Source: Periglandula ipomoeae IasaF13 (taxonomy: Eukaryota; Ascomycota; Sordariomycetes; Hypocreales; Clavicipitaceae). From it: a stretch of 64,000 nt of DNA. The notes under the pieces were generated by a model that saw only the letters and a list, made by a program, of their open reading frames with translations, was not told where the DNA came from and ran no database searches. Within the stretch, counting starts at the first letter, position 1; each line of letters begins with the position of its first letter. The translations under genes and the position numbers were made by a program. The DNA is taken from positions 45,616-109,615 of the forward strand of contig AFRD01000058.1 in the NCBI GenBank assembly GCA_000222875.2, given 5' to 3'. Below, piece by piece: positions 22,816 through 33,939 of the stretch.

Positions 22816-24248
22816 TTTCTAGCGAGTCGTACTCAAACGAAAGTAGTAGTTGGGAACAGGAAAAAAAAAAACACAAAAAAGCAGAGTGTAGCTGTAACGA
22901 CTGTGTAGACAAGATGTTGCTGTCGAGTCTGCAGAATCAAGTCCTTTGAACGAGCGCAACGCCCATCTATATATCTCGTCGCCGACAAGGGACCTCAATG
23001 GCCACACTTCACGCTGCTATACCTTTGCAAATCTCTTATGCCCCTCTTCCTCCAGTGTTGTGATGTAAGAGCCATAGTAAGAACGTTGCCTTGCTCTAAG
23101 AACGAGGCGATCCTACACGGCTCACCCGCTACTCGACTTTATCGTTGCATTATAGCAGGATAGCGTTCCAATCGGCAAGCCCGAGGGGCATAGAACAGCA
23201 AGAAGAGACCCGGCTCATCGTAGGCCCGGGAAAATAGCCTCCATCCTCCGAGGATACAAGAGACGAAAAGATGCCAGCAGTGTTGACTAATGGTCAGTGC
23301 CGCGAAGGATCGTAGGCATGTGGATACATGTATTTTTTAAAGGGTCGGCATCTGTCGGACAGTAAGCTATTGCATTCACCAATTGGCTAGCTGTCAGTCT
23401 CCGTCATGGGCTAACAGGATTCTTGTTTCCGAAATGAGAAATGGCTTGGAGAGCTACTGGCTCGTGCATCCGCTCTAGGCACCGCACGAGAGGAGATTTC
23501 GCGGCCTGTGTCATTTTCCGGGTGGGAATTTTCACTATGGTAAGTGACGAAAAGTCCGGTTCTTTGTCATGTAGCTTCTGTTGATTTCCTTCATGCATCT
23601 TGCTATATGACATCAATGCGGCACGAGGATGGTAGGCGGGCATATGCGAGTGACAAGGTCCTGACTGCAAATAGATTTGTTCCTGCATGACAATATGTCT
23701 GGAACTATCTCGGCCACCCTGTTGGCATACGCATCCATCCCCAAATGGGCAATAGATGGGCATTCGTCAAGCATCGCCTCCACAAAAATTCAAGCTCAGC
23801 TTCCGGATCGGCATTTTAAACTCCCCTGGCACTGCCCGGCGGGACGATCGCCACCGAGAGCCGCCACATTCAGGAACACGCGAATTTCGCCGGGACTAAA
23901 TTTACGTACAACTATTCATGCTTCTTCTAGAAAAACACAGATGTTACGCATAAGTGGAACTAAATATATGCGCATAATGATTAGTGATAAAAATATGGAA
24001 AATCTATAGGTGAAAAGGATCGCGAGCGCGCCAACACCGTGTATGCAAAACCGCTTCGAGGGACAGGACCACCTCGTACACCTTCATCCCGTAGTATACA
24101 AAGTGAATGCTCTCCGTGGCATCATCGTCTGCAGCTCATATATAACGCGGAGGGGAGGCTGCGACTCAACGGGCTCGCGAGACAGATGTTGAACGGTCTC
24201 GGCGCTGGCCTCGCTATTGTCATCTGGTCGAGTCAAAGCCATGAGGTA
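22816..24248. other. Intergenic region of about 1.4 kb
   Basis: Includes the lipoxygenase promoter. A minus-strand open frame at 23404-23763 starts MPIYCPFGDGCVCQQGG but shows no domain and poor codon character. No gene called. Confidence 0.45.
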
Positions 24249-24938
24249 CTAAGCGAGAACTTCGTCATCGCCCAAATCCGAGAAGGAAAGATCGAGGTGC
24301 AGGTGATTGTTGAAGTCCCTGCCGGTCTTGCTGTACTTCCGCGCCCGCTTGGCGGGGCGGATGGAGTAGAGGGGCTCATCATGGCTGATGCTGTTTAAGT
24401 TGAAGCTGTCGCTACCACGGTCCTGCTCACTGTCGTAGAGCAGCCCCATGCGGTAGAGATCAGCAACCTGCTGGTCATCGTTTCCAGGTTCGGGACGGCG
24501 CCGGACATGGATCTTGCCCTTGGCAGTAGATGCATCGCGGAAGGCGTCTTCTCTTTCGAGCGTAGGTCGTCAAACAAGTCGATATCGGTCAGAAGGAAGT
24601 TCGATGTCACTGTAAGTGAGATCTCTGCCGTCGTCTTGACAGTCTACCTTGCGGGGAGTTCGCTCTTAGTAAGCAGGTCTTCCGACGTTGTTGTAGTGGT
24701 TGCGCAAGTCTTGCTAAAGATGAGGTCTCAGGCTGGTCTTGTCAATCTGACTGTGATCCTGGCCGCAATCTGGGAAGATGTTTTGAAGCTGGCCACTTTC
24801 CGCAAGATGCTTCGCGTTTGCCCGGATCAAGCGGTTGATGGAGCGGTGCTGTGGCTTGAGAACACGGCGGTTGTATGCTCTCCGCTGTGCTAACTTGAGG
24901 TGATCCTCTCCAGGAAGGTTATCTGGAACGGTAGTCAT
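24249..24938 (-). pseudogene. Unrecognised conserved-looking protein with three in-frame stops
   Basis: One frame of 230 codons from the ATG at 24938 (MTTVPDNLPGEDHLKLAQRR) to TAG at 24249-24251, broken by TAG at 24714-24716 (codon 75), TAA at 24666-24668 (codon 91) and TGA at 24570-24572 (codon 123). No frame change is needed. Between the stops the text stays protein-like: QDLRNHYNNVGRPAY, then DCQDDGRDLTYSDIELPSDR, then REDAFRDASTAKGKIHVRRR, QVADLYRMGLLYDSEQD, and a C-terminus with IRPAKRARKYSK, resembling a basic nuclear-localisation patch, followed by an acidic tail. It is basic in the middle and has no signal peptide or membrane segment. I do not recognise the family. The open frame continues above 24938 without an ATG and is probably 5' UTR. 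Confidence 0.55.
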
Positions 24939-26966
24939 GTTATCGCCAACCGAGATGTCGTTGCTTTTTATAGGAATGTTGAGAATGATGCCGAAGTTGG
25001 GAGATGTCGAACTCGAAATGAACAGCGTGTTCGATGTAGAGACTTGTTGCAATTTCGGGGAGTGAGTCGACAACAAGTTGTCAAGATAGGGCGTGGTGGT
25101 CAAGTTGATGTCGGTAGGTGTCAAAATGGAAGGTTCAGGAACATGAGCAGGGCTCTGTTCCAGCGCGGAAGGAAGGGAGATGGATGCCAAAGGGCGCAAA
25201 GATGCAGCCGCAGATGGAAATGGCAAGAGTCGAGAAGAATGTGATGGATACTGAGGGAGCCCAAAGGCTATCTCTGGCCGTGGCGAGGCGACTTATATCG
25301 AGGTCGCGGCCTCATGCGGACGCGGGGCGGTGATTGGCTGGAGATGGAGTCATGAGGCGATGACGTGTGACTCAGATAGGCTGAATCGGGCGTGCAGCGA
25401 AGAGCGATATCTGGGGAAATGGGTAAAATCGACTGGGACTGGGACTGGGCTGGACTCGGTGGGAGGGGCCAAGGCTGTGCTGGCGGCGCTGGCCTTTTAC
25501 AGGCTACAGGCTACAGGCGAGAGTGACCTGGCCCAGCTCAGCCCAGTCACCCAATGCCGGGTACCATGTGCAGTCACTCAAAATTCAGCGTGTCACTCAG
25601 CCGTCATCCAGTCACAGACGAGCCATGCCCCCCTCCACTCTTTCCTCAGTGCCTCGATTCGCTTGTGTTACAGGCTGCTTTCAGCGCCTAACCCCGAAAC
25701 AGTCGCCGACAGGTTGCGAGGCAGGTGCGAACAGGCGCCTGCCCTTCCCTCCATGTCTCTTTCAAACCAGGTCTGAGACTGGCCAGCGCCAGCGCCAGAC
25801 ACTCGAGGCTCGAATCGCCCATCGCATTGACGCATCCCATTTCCTGATTCCCATCAGATCACGTCACCAGCGACCAGCACCACAACCAGCACGCAACGCT
25901 ATCTCCCTATCTCGACACCTCTTCCAAGGCTGACGGCACCAATGTCGACATCTGCCTTCACACCCCCCTCCGCCGGCTTATTTTCATTACTGGCTGGTCC
26001 CAACATCGTGATTGTTTGATCACGCTGCTACATCTCCATTTCCAAGGCATAGCGCGGCAAGCAAAGGGTCAGCAACCATTCGCTCACGGCATACTCCGTA
26101 GCACGGCATGGCATGGTATAGCATTGCATTGCATTGCGAGGCTGCCAATCCTCCGTACAGCCCAGGCAAGATTGCAGGGAATGGATAAGCACGGATAGAA
26201 CAGAGGCAGAAGCTAAACAGCCATGCTTGCTCGGTGCATCGCCTGCCTGCTGCCAAGCATTTCTCCCTCCAAGGTCCCATGAATTCCTTGTTTCAACTGG
26301 CAGATGATGTACACGAACTGCCTGACGGCAAGCCGTCCTCTATCAAGCTTGCTCACAGTTTTGGCCCCGTTTCACTCAGATGTTCAATGTCCACCGTTTG
26401 CCGCGAGTATGGTTTTCCATGTCTACTCACTCTTCCATACCTCCATCGCAACCGGCGCACCTCTGACCAGCTCTCGCAAAATTTCAACCCAGACAACTCA
26501 GCCTAAGTCGGCTGCTATTACGCCCGAGGCAGGACGTCACAATCAGGTTCATGACAGCCTTGCAGAGTCGTCCAACACCACCACAGCGTCAGGCACTACC
26601 CGATTCACCGCGCCCGGGCCACAGATCCTGCGAAACTGTAAAAAGACTTCTTCAGGGAAGAAGACAAATAGTCTCACGTCCTCAGAGAGCCAAGTCACTT
26701 GTTCTTCCGTAGTCGGAGAGGGAGATTGTACGCACGGCACATCGGTATTTCTGTATGCATTCCGATTTGAAGCACTACATCTACATCCTCACGAGGTAAA
26801 TTAATGTTAAAAAATGAGCTCGCTGAACTGTGGTCATTATCAATAAACTTGATCAAAGTCAAACGATCCAAAGTTTCGTGCGCGTTTTCCATTTTGAAGT
26901 GTTCGAAGAACACATTACTGTTTGGGTGTTAAGCCCAGTCAGCCTCACCTACCATAACCAACCGTA
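24939..26966. other. Intergenic region of about 2 kb
   Basis: No gene supported. Contains short direct repeats (GGGACT near 25434-25446; TACAGGC near 25498-25514; GCATT units near 26122-26136). A 166-codon open frame at 26304-26804 is Ser/Thr-rich with no domain, signal or splice support, so I do not call it. A CGATATAAG TATA-like element near 25293-25300 on the minus strand may belong to the gene at 24249-24938. Confidence 0.45.
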
Positions 26967-28496
26967 ATGGCTCCAGATTGTGAGGGGCAGAAGCCGCAAA
27001 TTGTATCAGCATTTGCGCCTGGTTGTAGCTTGGCACATCACCAAACCGATCGCGCGCAGTGCTTATTCCAACACTCGCGCCGCTTACCTAGGTCGTTCTT
27101 TTATGGAACGGAAGAAAGTCTCCGAGTTTGTTCGACTTTTGACTTTCAGAATTCCATCTTAAGTTCTATATATTCCGTCCCTATGTGAGCGATTTTGTAT
27201 CATCACGCTGAGGCACGTCCTCATCATCACTTCTTCTTGAATCTTCCGCGCTACAGTGCAGCAACCCTCCACGTATTAACCGATCTTATAGAGAAATTAA
27301 CCATATTTGGCCACGTGGATATAGTCTGTCTGGGAGACGCCGTGGCGACCGGCGCCCTCAATGACAAGCACGTTAGCTCCAGTTGGACTCTGAGGTCGAT
27401 CAACACTGATCAAGTCAACCGAAGCCAACATCCCTTGGTCATACTCTACCATCATCCATCACTCCTCACTCCGAAGGTCATCTGCGGTTCTATAGATGGA
27501 AACGGAAAAGAGCAGTTAATCACAAAGGCGGCCGTGAACCTAGTTCAGCGGATAGGCAGCCTGACATTTAATGGCGAAACGAAGCCATCCTGGCTGCCCA
27601 CGGAGTTGTTGCAATCAGTACCTGCTGAGCTTGCATTACTCAAAGATATCTACGAAATTGCTTAAAAGTCATTAGTAGAGGCCGTGGCTTTCATCTCGCC
27701 TATAGCAGACTGCAGTAATTTCATCCGAGCTCTCCGTTCATTGGCGTCACCAGAGCTGCTGAGTCCTAGCACCCTTAGAGACGGCATCCGAAAGATTGGC
27801 AAGATTGATCCCCCCGAGATTTGGATCAAAGAGCTAGCGAACCTATACAGCACCTACTACAAAGTCCTTGCCGAAAGCGCAGCGGACCCTTTCGATCAAA
27901 ATGGATCCATCATCGGCGTCTCGCCAACCGCGAACGCAGGCAAGGTTGCCATCGTTCAGAAGATTCTCAGCCTCAACAAAAAAGATATTCGAACAATAAA
28001 TGTACCATCTGGAGAGGATGACCAGCCTCGATCCCTAGAGGCAGGTGGCAGGGGAGCCTTGAAACGGATGCTGGGAGCTCTGATAGCCCTCAAGGCCATG
28101 GTGGGGGGTCGGCCGATTATCTTCGCCATCGAGAGCTTCATGGATGACCTGCCGGATGGCCATCTTCAAATTGAGCCGGATTTTCCGGTCCTCAGCGATT
28201 TCGCGAGCAACGTGTATTTCGATACCGCGACTGCTTAACCTGTGTTTATAATCACAAAGGGAACTCCACTCTCGAAAGCGATAGACGACCTGAAAATGGT
28301 CTTGGGGACGGCACACACAAACGGGGAAATCTTGGCAGCCATCTTTCCGGATGTCGAGCCGAAAATTGACCATAAGAATTGGCATAAATGGTTCTTTCCA
28401 GAGGGAGATCGGTATGATGATATTCTGCAGGGTTGTTTGAGTAACCAGGACCTTGCAAACGCAAGGCATGGTCTGCGTGGGAGCGACACCTCCTAA
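26967..28496 (+). pseudogene. Protein resembling the DUF84/YjjX NTPase fold, with two in-frame TAA stops
   Basis: Likely exons 26967-27184 and 27257-28496 (GTGAGC donor, CTACAG acceptor), keeping one frame of 486 codons. TAA at 27663-27665 (codon 209, after KDIYEIA) and TAA at 28236-28238 (codon 400, after DTATA) break it. After the second stop the strand continues smoothly as PVFIITKGTPLSKAIDDLK. The C-terminal half shows SPTANAGKVAIVQKIL, then INVPSGEDDQPRSLEAGGRG and ALKRMLGALIALK, a pattern like the N-x-x-K phosphate-binding start and VPSG-x-x-DQP loop of DUF84 (inosine/xanthosine triphosphatase YjjX) proteins. That resemblance is from memory of the family and is modest. The N-terminal half is not recognised. 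Exon 1 is the least certain part. Confidence 0.5.
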
Positions 28497-29523
28497 AAAA
28501 ATATCATGGTTGCTTGCTGAATAACACACCATGCTATGAAATGCCATATACGGCCGTTTAAGGCCCCATATCAGCATGGGCCTTAGCTTAGCTTTGTCTG
28601 CTGGCCAGTGTGCTTTGCTACATTGAGTGGTAGCCGCCATCGCTCCTTGTAAAGGTGAAACACCCTTATGGCTTTGGCGGCTCCATGTAAGTTTGAGCTG
28701 TAATCAGTATCGCTTGCCAGAAATTCTGAAGAAACAAAGAATTGGCTCACTGCAAGACGCTTATACACAGAGGAGATGTAAAATAAGTTCCGAGCTTGAT
28801 ATCGTCTGTTGATGCTGTGTTATAGCCCACTATCGACGACTCCGGGGCTTAACTTTCAACCACGCCAGTCACAGTTATAGCAAGACACTCACACAGAGCA
28901 AAACATTTATAACAAAGTCATGTCCACATTGCAAGTATGATTGTCAATAATTGATTCTCACACTCTTCTAATTTTGGGTCTCCTCTGCATGACATCGCTA
29001 AATGGTTAATCCATCCTGCGCTGCGCTGCGCAAGCGTAAATTGCTGGAACGAATAGGGTAGCTTATGCTCCTCATCGGGATCAAAAGAAGCGCTGGAATA
29101 ATAAAGAGTCTACTTCCGTTCTAAAACCGTAATAGAAAAAGCTTTCTTTGCATTTATTTATGGAGCAGAACACTGGGAAAAACATAGATCAGCCATCACA
29201 CTATGACTCCAAAGCCGTTATGGGGCGTGCGCGTGTTGCGCATTCTGCAAGATTTAATAATCAGGCAAAGTATTGTCATTGCCGACCTTTAAAAATCCCA
29301 TTCACGGTGTCTCGGTAGTCCTAATCAAGCTTGGTTCGTCCCAAGCGCATCTTTGCTATCGGCTAATACCATCGTTCACGTCACCAATATCTCTATGACG
29401 TAAAATATCCGACGTCTGCATTTAGTCTTTTAAAAAAAAACATGCTCAACATTTTCTACAATGAATTCCATAACAAACAAATCATCTTTAGCTTCATCAT
29501 TCACAAGAACAGCATCCTGAATC
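28497..29523. other. Intergenic region of about 1 kb
   Basis: AT-rich. A short GCGCTGC repeat lies near 29017-29029. No gene recognised; the last 150 bases are presumably the SDR promoter. Confidence 0.5.
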
Positions 29524-30303
29524 ATGCCATCGCTCCTCGACTTCAAATGTGCCGTCGTCACCAGCGGAGGCGGCGGAATCGGCAAAGCCATCGCGCAGTA
29601 CTTCATATCGCTCAACAAAAAGGCCCTCCTCGTCGGGCGAACTGAATCCAACCTTGCCGAAGCGGCGAAGGAGATCAAAGCAGCAGGATACTACGTCCTC
29701 GATGTGGGAAAGACATCTGAAATATCTCCCTTCATCGAGCGCATCACAAAGGAGCATCCCGAAATTGACTGCCTTGTCAATAACGCAGGCGTCCAACGAC
29801 CACTTAAAGTTCTCCAGGATAAGGACTTTTTGAGTAAAGCAGACCAGGAAATCGACATCAATATCCGAGGACCCATGCATCTTACTCTCTCTTTGCTGCC
29901 GCATCTCCAATCCAAGCAGAACCCACTCGTCATCAACGTCTCCAGCGTGCTGGGCTTCATCCCCTTCTCCATCATCAACCCCGTGTACAACGGCACGAAA
30001 GCCTGGCTTCACTTCTGGACTTTGAACTTGCGAACTCAGTTACAGCAGGAGAAGTCGCCGGTTCGTGTGGTGGAAATTGCGCCCCCGATGGTAGGCACAG
30101 ATTTGCACCGTGAGCGTGAAGATCCGGATGATAACAAGAAGGAGAAGAATAAGATGGCGCTGTCGGTGGAGGAGTTCATGGACGAGATGAAGGGGAAGTT
30201 GGAGAAGGGGGAGGAGATGATTTCTGCGGGCATGGGAAATTCTGCTGTCGAGAAGTGGTATTATACGTATGGAAAACAATATGATGAGGCGGCCAAAAAG
30301 TAA
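29524..30303 (+). CDS. Short-chain dehydrogenase/reductase (DltE-like SDR)
   Basis: Single exon, 259 residues, the classical SDR length. Nucleotide-binding glycine motif VVTSGGGGIGKAIAQYF (TSGGGGIG in place of the more common TGxxxGIG), the structural motif CLVNNAGV, and the active site INVSSVLGFIPFSIINPVYN followed by GTK (Ser, Tyr and Lys of the YxxxK motif). The nearest group is the DltE-like SDRs, which include many fungal NAD(P)H-dependent oxidoreductases of unknown substrate. The C-terminus is highly charged (EDPDDNKKEKNK). The frame is intact, with ATG at 29524. Neighbours do not suggest a pathway. Confidence 0.9.
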   Translation: MPSLLDFKCAVVTSGGGGIGKAIAQYFISLNKKALLVGRTESNLAEAAKEIKAAGYYVLDVGKTSEISPFIERITKEHPEIDCLVNNAGVQRPLKVLQDKDFLSKADQEIDINIRGPMHLTLSLLPHLQSKQNPLVINVSSVLGFIPFSIINPVYNGTKAWLHFWTLNLRTQLQQEKSPVRVVEIAPPMVGTDLHREREDPDDNKKEKNKMALSVEEFMDEMKGKLEKGEEMISAGMGNSAVEKWYYTYGKQYDEAAKK

Positions 30304-30583
30304 TGTCTTGGAGGGACATGATCAAGATACGGGATCGAATGAATTATAGAACAATACAAGCTATGTCTGTGGGTTATATAGATAGTATCACCATGACTGT
30401 TTTGAGAGAGGCCTCGCTAAAATCCATATCAGCCCATTGTGTGGTTCCACACAGGAGCAGGTGGTCATTCTACTCTCCATCTAAACACCCACGCATGTGA
30501 GCCAAAAGCTTGGGAAATGCCCGCTCGCCAACTTTCACCCACTCCTTGAGACCTCATATCACATTGCCAAATCAGTATTTGTC

Positions 30584-30900
30584 ATGAGACACGGTCGCGC
30601 CAACATCAGGCGCAGATTCCAAGACCATTTCGATGCCGTGGAAGAGGTCTTGCACGCATGTATTCACGACGGGGATCGTCAACAGCTAAGGCTGCTTCTT
30701 AGCATCACGCCCAGCCCTGACATCAATCATTCTCACATTGGTGTGGGACCGCCAATTCTCTTTGCCGCATGGTGTGGAGACTTAGATTCTGTCAAGTTGC
30801 TGCTCTCATGGCGTTGATGTTTCAAACATGGATACAGATGGCAAATCTCCCTCCAGAATGGCTGCTGAGTCCAAGTTTCTACAGCGGGACAGCCTGATTT
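30584..30900 (+). pseudogene. Ankyrin-repeat remnant with a frame break
   Basis: From an ATG at 30584 (MRHGRANIRRRFQDHFDAVE) the frame gives one degenerate ankyrin unit, then ILFAAWCGDLDSVKLLLS, a good second helix pair. Near 30803-30809 the frame changes: the next reading frame continues HGVDVSNMDTDGKSPSRMAA, exactly what follows LLLS in an ankyrin repeat. Loss of one CT unit from a CTCTCT run would explain it. It ends at TAG 30898-30900. Only about 100 residues remain, far fewer repeats than a typical fungal ankyrin protein, so it is a fragment. Confidence 0.55.
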
Positions 30901-31050
30901 AGTCAACGATATCATAAGAGTTGCTTAAGCCGCGGGGGCGGGATTTTGAGAAACTTGGTTTGTGTGCGGCACGGTAGTCAATATACGAGAGTTGCGTCAA
31001 CTCTGCCTAGCTCTGTGACATCCAACTATCTCCATCTCACTTTGGCCAAG

Positions 31051-31971
31051 TCACTCGGTTTTCGACTCTGCCATCTCATCCAAATACCGTCTCAAATCAA
31101 CCATCTCAATCCCCCTCTTCGCATTCACCGTGTCCCCCATATCCCACGCAACCCCCCTCCCCTGGGCAAACGTGTCCCTATACTTGACCATACTACTCCC
31201 CGGATCCTCCTCCAACTGCCTCTTCAGCGTCTCCCCATCCCAAAGCTCCCTCGTGAACCCACCGCCCATCTTTTCCTCCACCAAGTCCGCCAATTGCCCA
31301 TACGAGATCGTATCACCCGCCATGTACACCACCTGATTTTTGATATCTCCCGGATCAAGAACCACATCCGCAGTCACCCGCCCTATATCCACGGGCGTAG
31401 TCACAGTGATCCTATTCTCCCAGCTTCCCAAACCCCTCACCATCTTTTCCTCAAGATGGACCACTCCAAACGCCTTCACAAACAGAAAACTCATAAACAA
31501 CCCCGTCGAAACAATCACCCACTCCGTACCCTCCTGATCCCTCAGTATCTTCCGCACGCGAAGCTGCTCGTCAAATAAGTCCTGCGACGACCCCTCCCCA
31601 ATGACATCGTAGTCCATGCCAAACTGCCATGGAAAATACCGCTGTACTTTCCCCTGCAGCGCCGCCTCAACGAGCTTCGTCTGTGTTCCCGAGGGCAGTT
31701 CCATACCCGAGCACGAAACAACGGTGTGATACTGGCCAAATATGGAAGCGAGTTCTTCCACCGACGCTGCGACCATGTCTGCGGACTTGAAATGGACATT
31801 GAGGCGCTTGATATGTTGAACGAGGCGCTTCTTAGCTGGCGCCGCCGAATCAAGAGTCACTTGTCTCATGAGAACGGAGATTTTGACGTGCGCGCGCTTC
31901 GGATGGGCGGCTAGCGCTTCTAGCACGCAGAGACCTAGTTCTCCGGCGCCGATGACAAGGACGCTGTTCAT
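31051..31971 (-). CDS. NmrA-like / isoflavone-reductase-like oxidoreductase
   Basis: 306 residues from the ATG at 31971 (MNSVLVIGAGELGLCVLEAL), an atypical SDR with an N-terminal NADP-binding GxGxxG (GAGELG). Other family segments: SADMVAASVEELASIFGQYH, TVVSCSG, VQRYFPWQFGMDYDVIGEG (the position of the PCBER/IFR active-site region, though the usual Lys is not obvious), and a C-terminal substrate domain. Members act as aromatic-alcohol or isoflavone reductases or as redox sensors. The ATG at 32043 is in frame and adds 24 residues; it is possible but not family-like. The frame is intact, single exon. Confidence 0.85.
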   Translation of the reverse strand: MNSVLVIGAGELGLCVLEALAAHPKRAHVKISVLMRQVTLDSAAPAKKRLVQHIKRLNVHFKSADMVAASVEELASIFGQYHTVVSCSGMELPSGTQTKLVEAALQGKVQRYFPWQFGMDYDVIGEGSSQDLFDEQLRVRKILRDQEGTEWVIVSTGLFMSFLFVKAFGVVHLEEKMVRGLGSWENRITVTTPVDIGRVTADVVLDPGDIKNQVVYMAGDTISYGQLADLVEEKMGGGFTRELWDGETLKRQLEEDPGSSMVKYRDTFAQGRGVAWDMGDTVNAKRGIEMVDLRRYLDEMAESKTE

Positions 31972-32553
31972 TGTGGCGTGTGAGGATGGCAAGTTGGCGT
32001 TGAGACGATTTAGGGCGGCGAGGTTCTCTACTGAGAGCTGCATGTGGATTGGTTTGAGATGTACTTATGTAAATGGATGACGGTGTGGTGGTTTCATTGC
32101 ATTGCGTTGCTTAGAAATATAATCCACAAAAGGTTGATCCACGGAGAGGGGAAAAGGCCATGTCTTACGGAGTTAAAGGGGATAAAAAACTGAGAATGGT
32201 AGGCTTTAAATGTATTAGATGAGGCGCAATTGGGGATTTCGCCGTCCATGTTTCCCCTCAATAATACCAAGACCGGTAGACGCCGAATCGCCCTGATCGT
32301 CGTGTGACGAGTGGCGCCATGTAATGCGAGCTTATGTCCGATGCACCGGAACGGAACACACCACGTCGGTACTTGGTTAGGAAGATGGTGCGGCCACTTT
32401 TGGCCGAATAGCATCATGTTCTAATTGAGCGTCAATTGACTCTTATACACTCTTTTCGCCCCGTCTAATGCGTCCGCATGCTATCGTATCTATTGCAACT
32501 CGATACACTGCACACTTTGGTCATGATATATGCTAAATGCTAATCTTACTCGT
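31972..32553. other. Intergenic region
   Basis: 582 bp with no gene recognised. It carries the NmrA-like gene promoter and the protease 3' end. Confidence 0.5.
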
Positions 32554-33939
32554 CTAAAGCTGCAAGTCCTTGTTGGCGAACCCAACCACAGCATCTCCAT
32601 AATTGAACACCACAAATTGCGCCTTGAGGAAAACATCCCCTAGCACAGAGAATGGCAGCCCGGCGGACGTCTGGATGCCGCCGAAGCAATAGTCCGGGTT
32701 GATCGGACCGTAATTGATATACTGAGCAGGCAATTTTCCATCATAGTCACCGATGCTGATCCAAAAATCAGGGAGTTTCGCGTCACAAGGAAACACCATC
32801 ATGCCCAGTTTGGGGTGCAGCAAAGAGCCCTTGACTTTAGCATAATAGTTGTCGACGACGCTCTGTGGGAGCAACGTCAACGATGTGCCGGTGTCCACGA
32901 TGGCATTGATGATGTAGTTCTGCTCTTCATTGTCAATCCAGTAGCCGGATGTAGCAATCTTCCAGAAAGGGCTGAATGGATCAACCTGGGCATATTGGAT
33001 ATTGCCCGTGAACTCGGATCCGTTGATATATCCAAAGTTGTAATTCCCAGGCGCGCGCGCGAAGGTTCGCGGTGAAGAGTGGCAGCTCGAGCTGGTCTTT
33101 GATGTTGTCAATGTATGTTCGTTGTGATGTTGGGCGAACTGTGTTGGCGGCACTGTTCGCCATGCCAATGATGTCCGACACAAAATTGTCGGACGCAATG
33201 TCCTCGGATACGTTGACGGCTGCCTCAATTGCTTGATCAGCGACATATGTATCTCCTATTTGCACCCTGTCCGTATAAACAACGCCGGATGCGCCGGCGC
33301 CGTCACCATATTTGATGACCCAGCTCGAGCCGTCGAGCCGTTTACTCGTTGACGAGTTATGAGGGCGATATAGGGTCTGGCCACGTACGACGCTTTAGTG
33401 AGTGTCTGTTGAAAATGTCCAGCTAATCGAAATTAGCTACGCATTCGGTACGCCAATATCTTTGATTTGATAGCCCACTTACAAATCTGCTGATCCGGTG
33501 TCTAGGTTCAAGGGAATCGACTGAGGCGGCGTGCCAATGTTAACCACGACTCAATACTCCGAATCTACACCTTGAGCCGGCCGGGCCTGAGCGGTTCCCT
33601 TTTGTCCCCCGCCTACCCTCAGGTTAGCATAGAAATCCACAACATCCGAACTGGATAATTACCTTGACTGAGAGCAGTAAACTTGATGTGTAGTTCGGGA
33701 TTGTTCTTGACGGCTTTGGCCACCGCTTCGGGCAACTTTTGCGCATACTTCATGTGCGCTCGCATCAGAGCCATGCTTCCATCGCGGCCTGTGAAATCCT
33801 TGTTCTCAATCTGATGCAAAGTGAACGATTTGCCGCCCGTCTTGTGAGCTTTGGCTCCATGCGTCGAGGGACTTCTGTGTCCTGTCGCGGCGCCTTGCGC
33901 CAATGCGACCAGGACAGTTGCTGCGAGTGTTGCCTTCAT
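32554..33939 (-). pseudogene. Pepsin-like aspartic protease (A1 family), multiply broken
   Basis: Approximate exons 33939-33663, 33617-33483 and 33392-32554. Secreted acid protease: signal peptide MKATLAATVLVALAQGAATG, propeptide, first catalytic motif LNLDTGSADL, SSWVIKYGDGAGASG (flap), VNVSEDIASDNFVSDIIGMA, second catalytic motif AIVDTGTSLTLLPQ and a C-terminal FSVLGDVFLKAQFVVFNYGD. Lesions: exons 1 and 2 do not join in phase at the only visible acceptor; TGA at 33552-33554 just before VVVNIGTPPQ; and a frame change inside the alternating GC tract near 33050-33061, between LPLFTANLRARA and GNYNFGYINGSEF. Both Asp codons remain, but no continuous product can be made. Confidence 0.82.

Noticed and set aside
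23404..23763. Minus-strand open frame of 119 codons
   Set aside because: No recognised domain, no signal peptide and no splice context.
26304..26804. 166-codon plus-strand open frame
   Set aside because: Ser/Thr-rich with no domain, weak start, no splice or promoter support; composition is compatible with chance in GC-balanced sequence.
24249..28496. Alternative nuclear code in which TAA/TAG encode Gln
   Set aside because: Intact genes here use TAA, TAG and TGA as normal terminators and CAA/CAG for Gln; TGA interruptions also occur. Decay is simpler.
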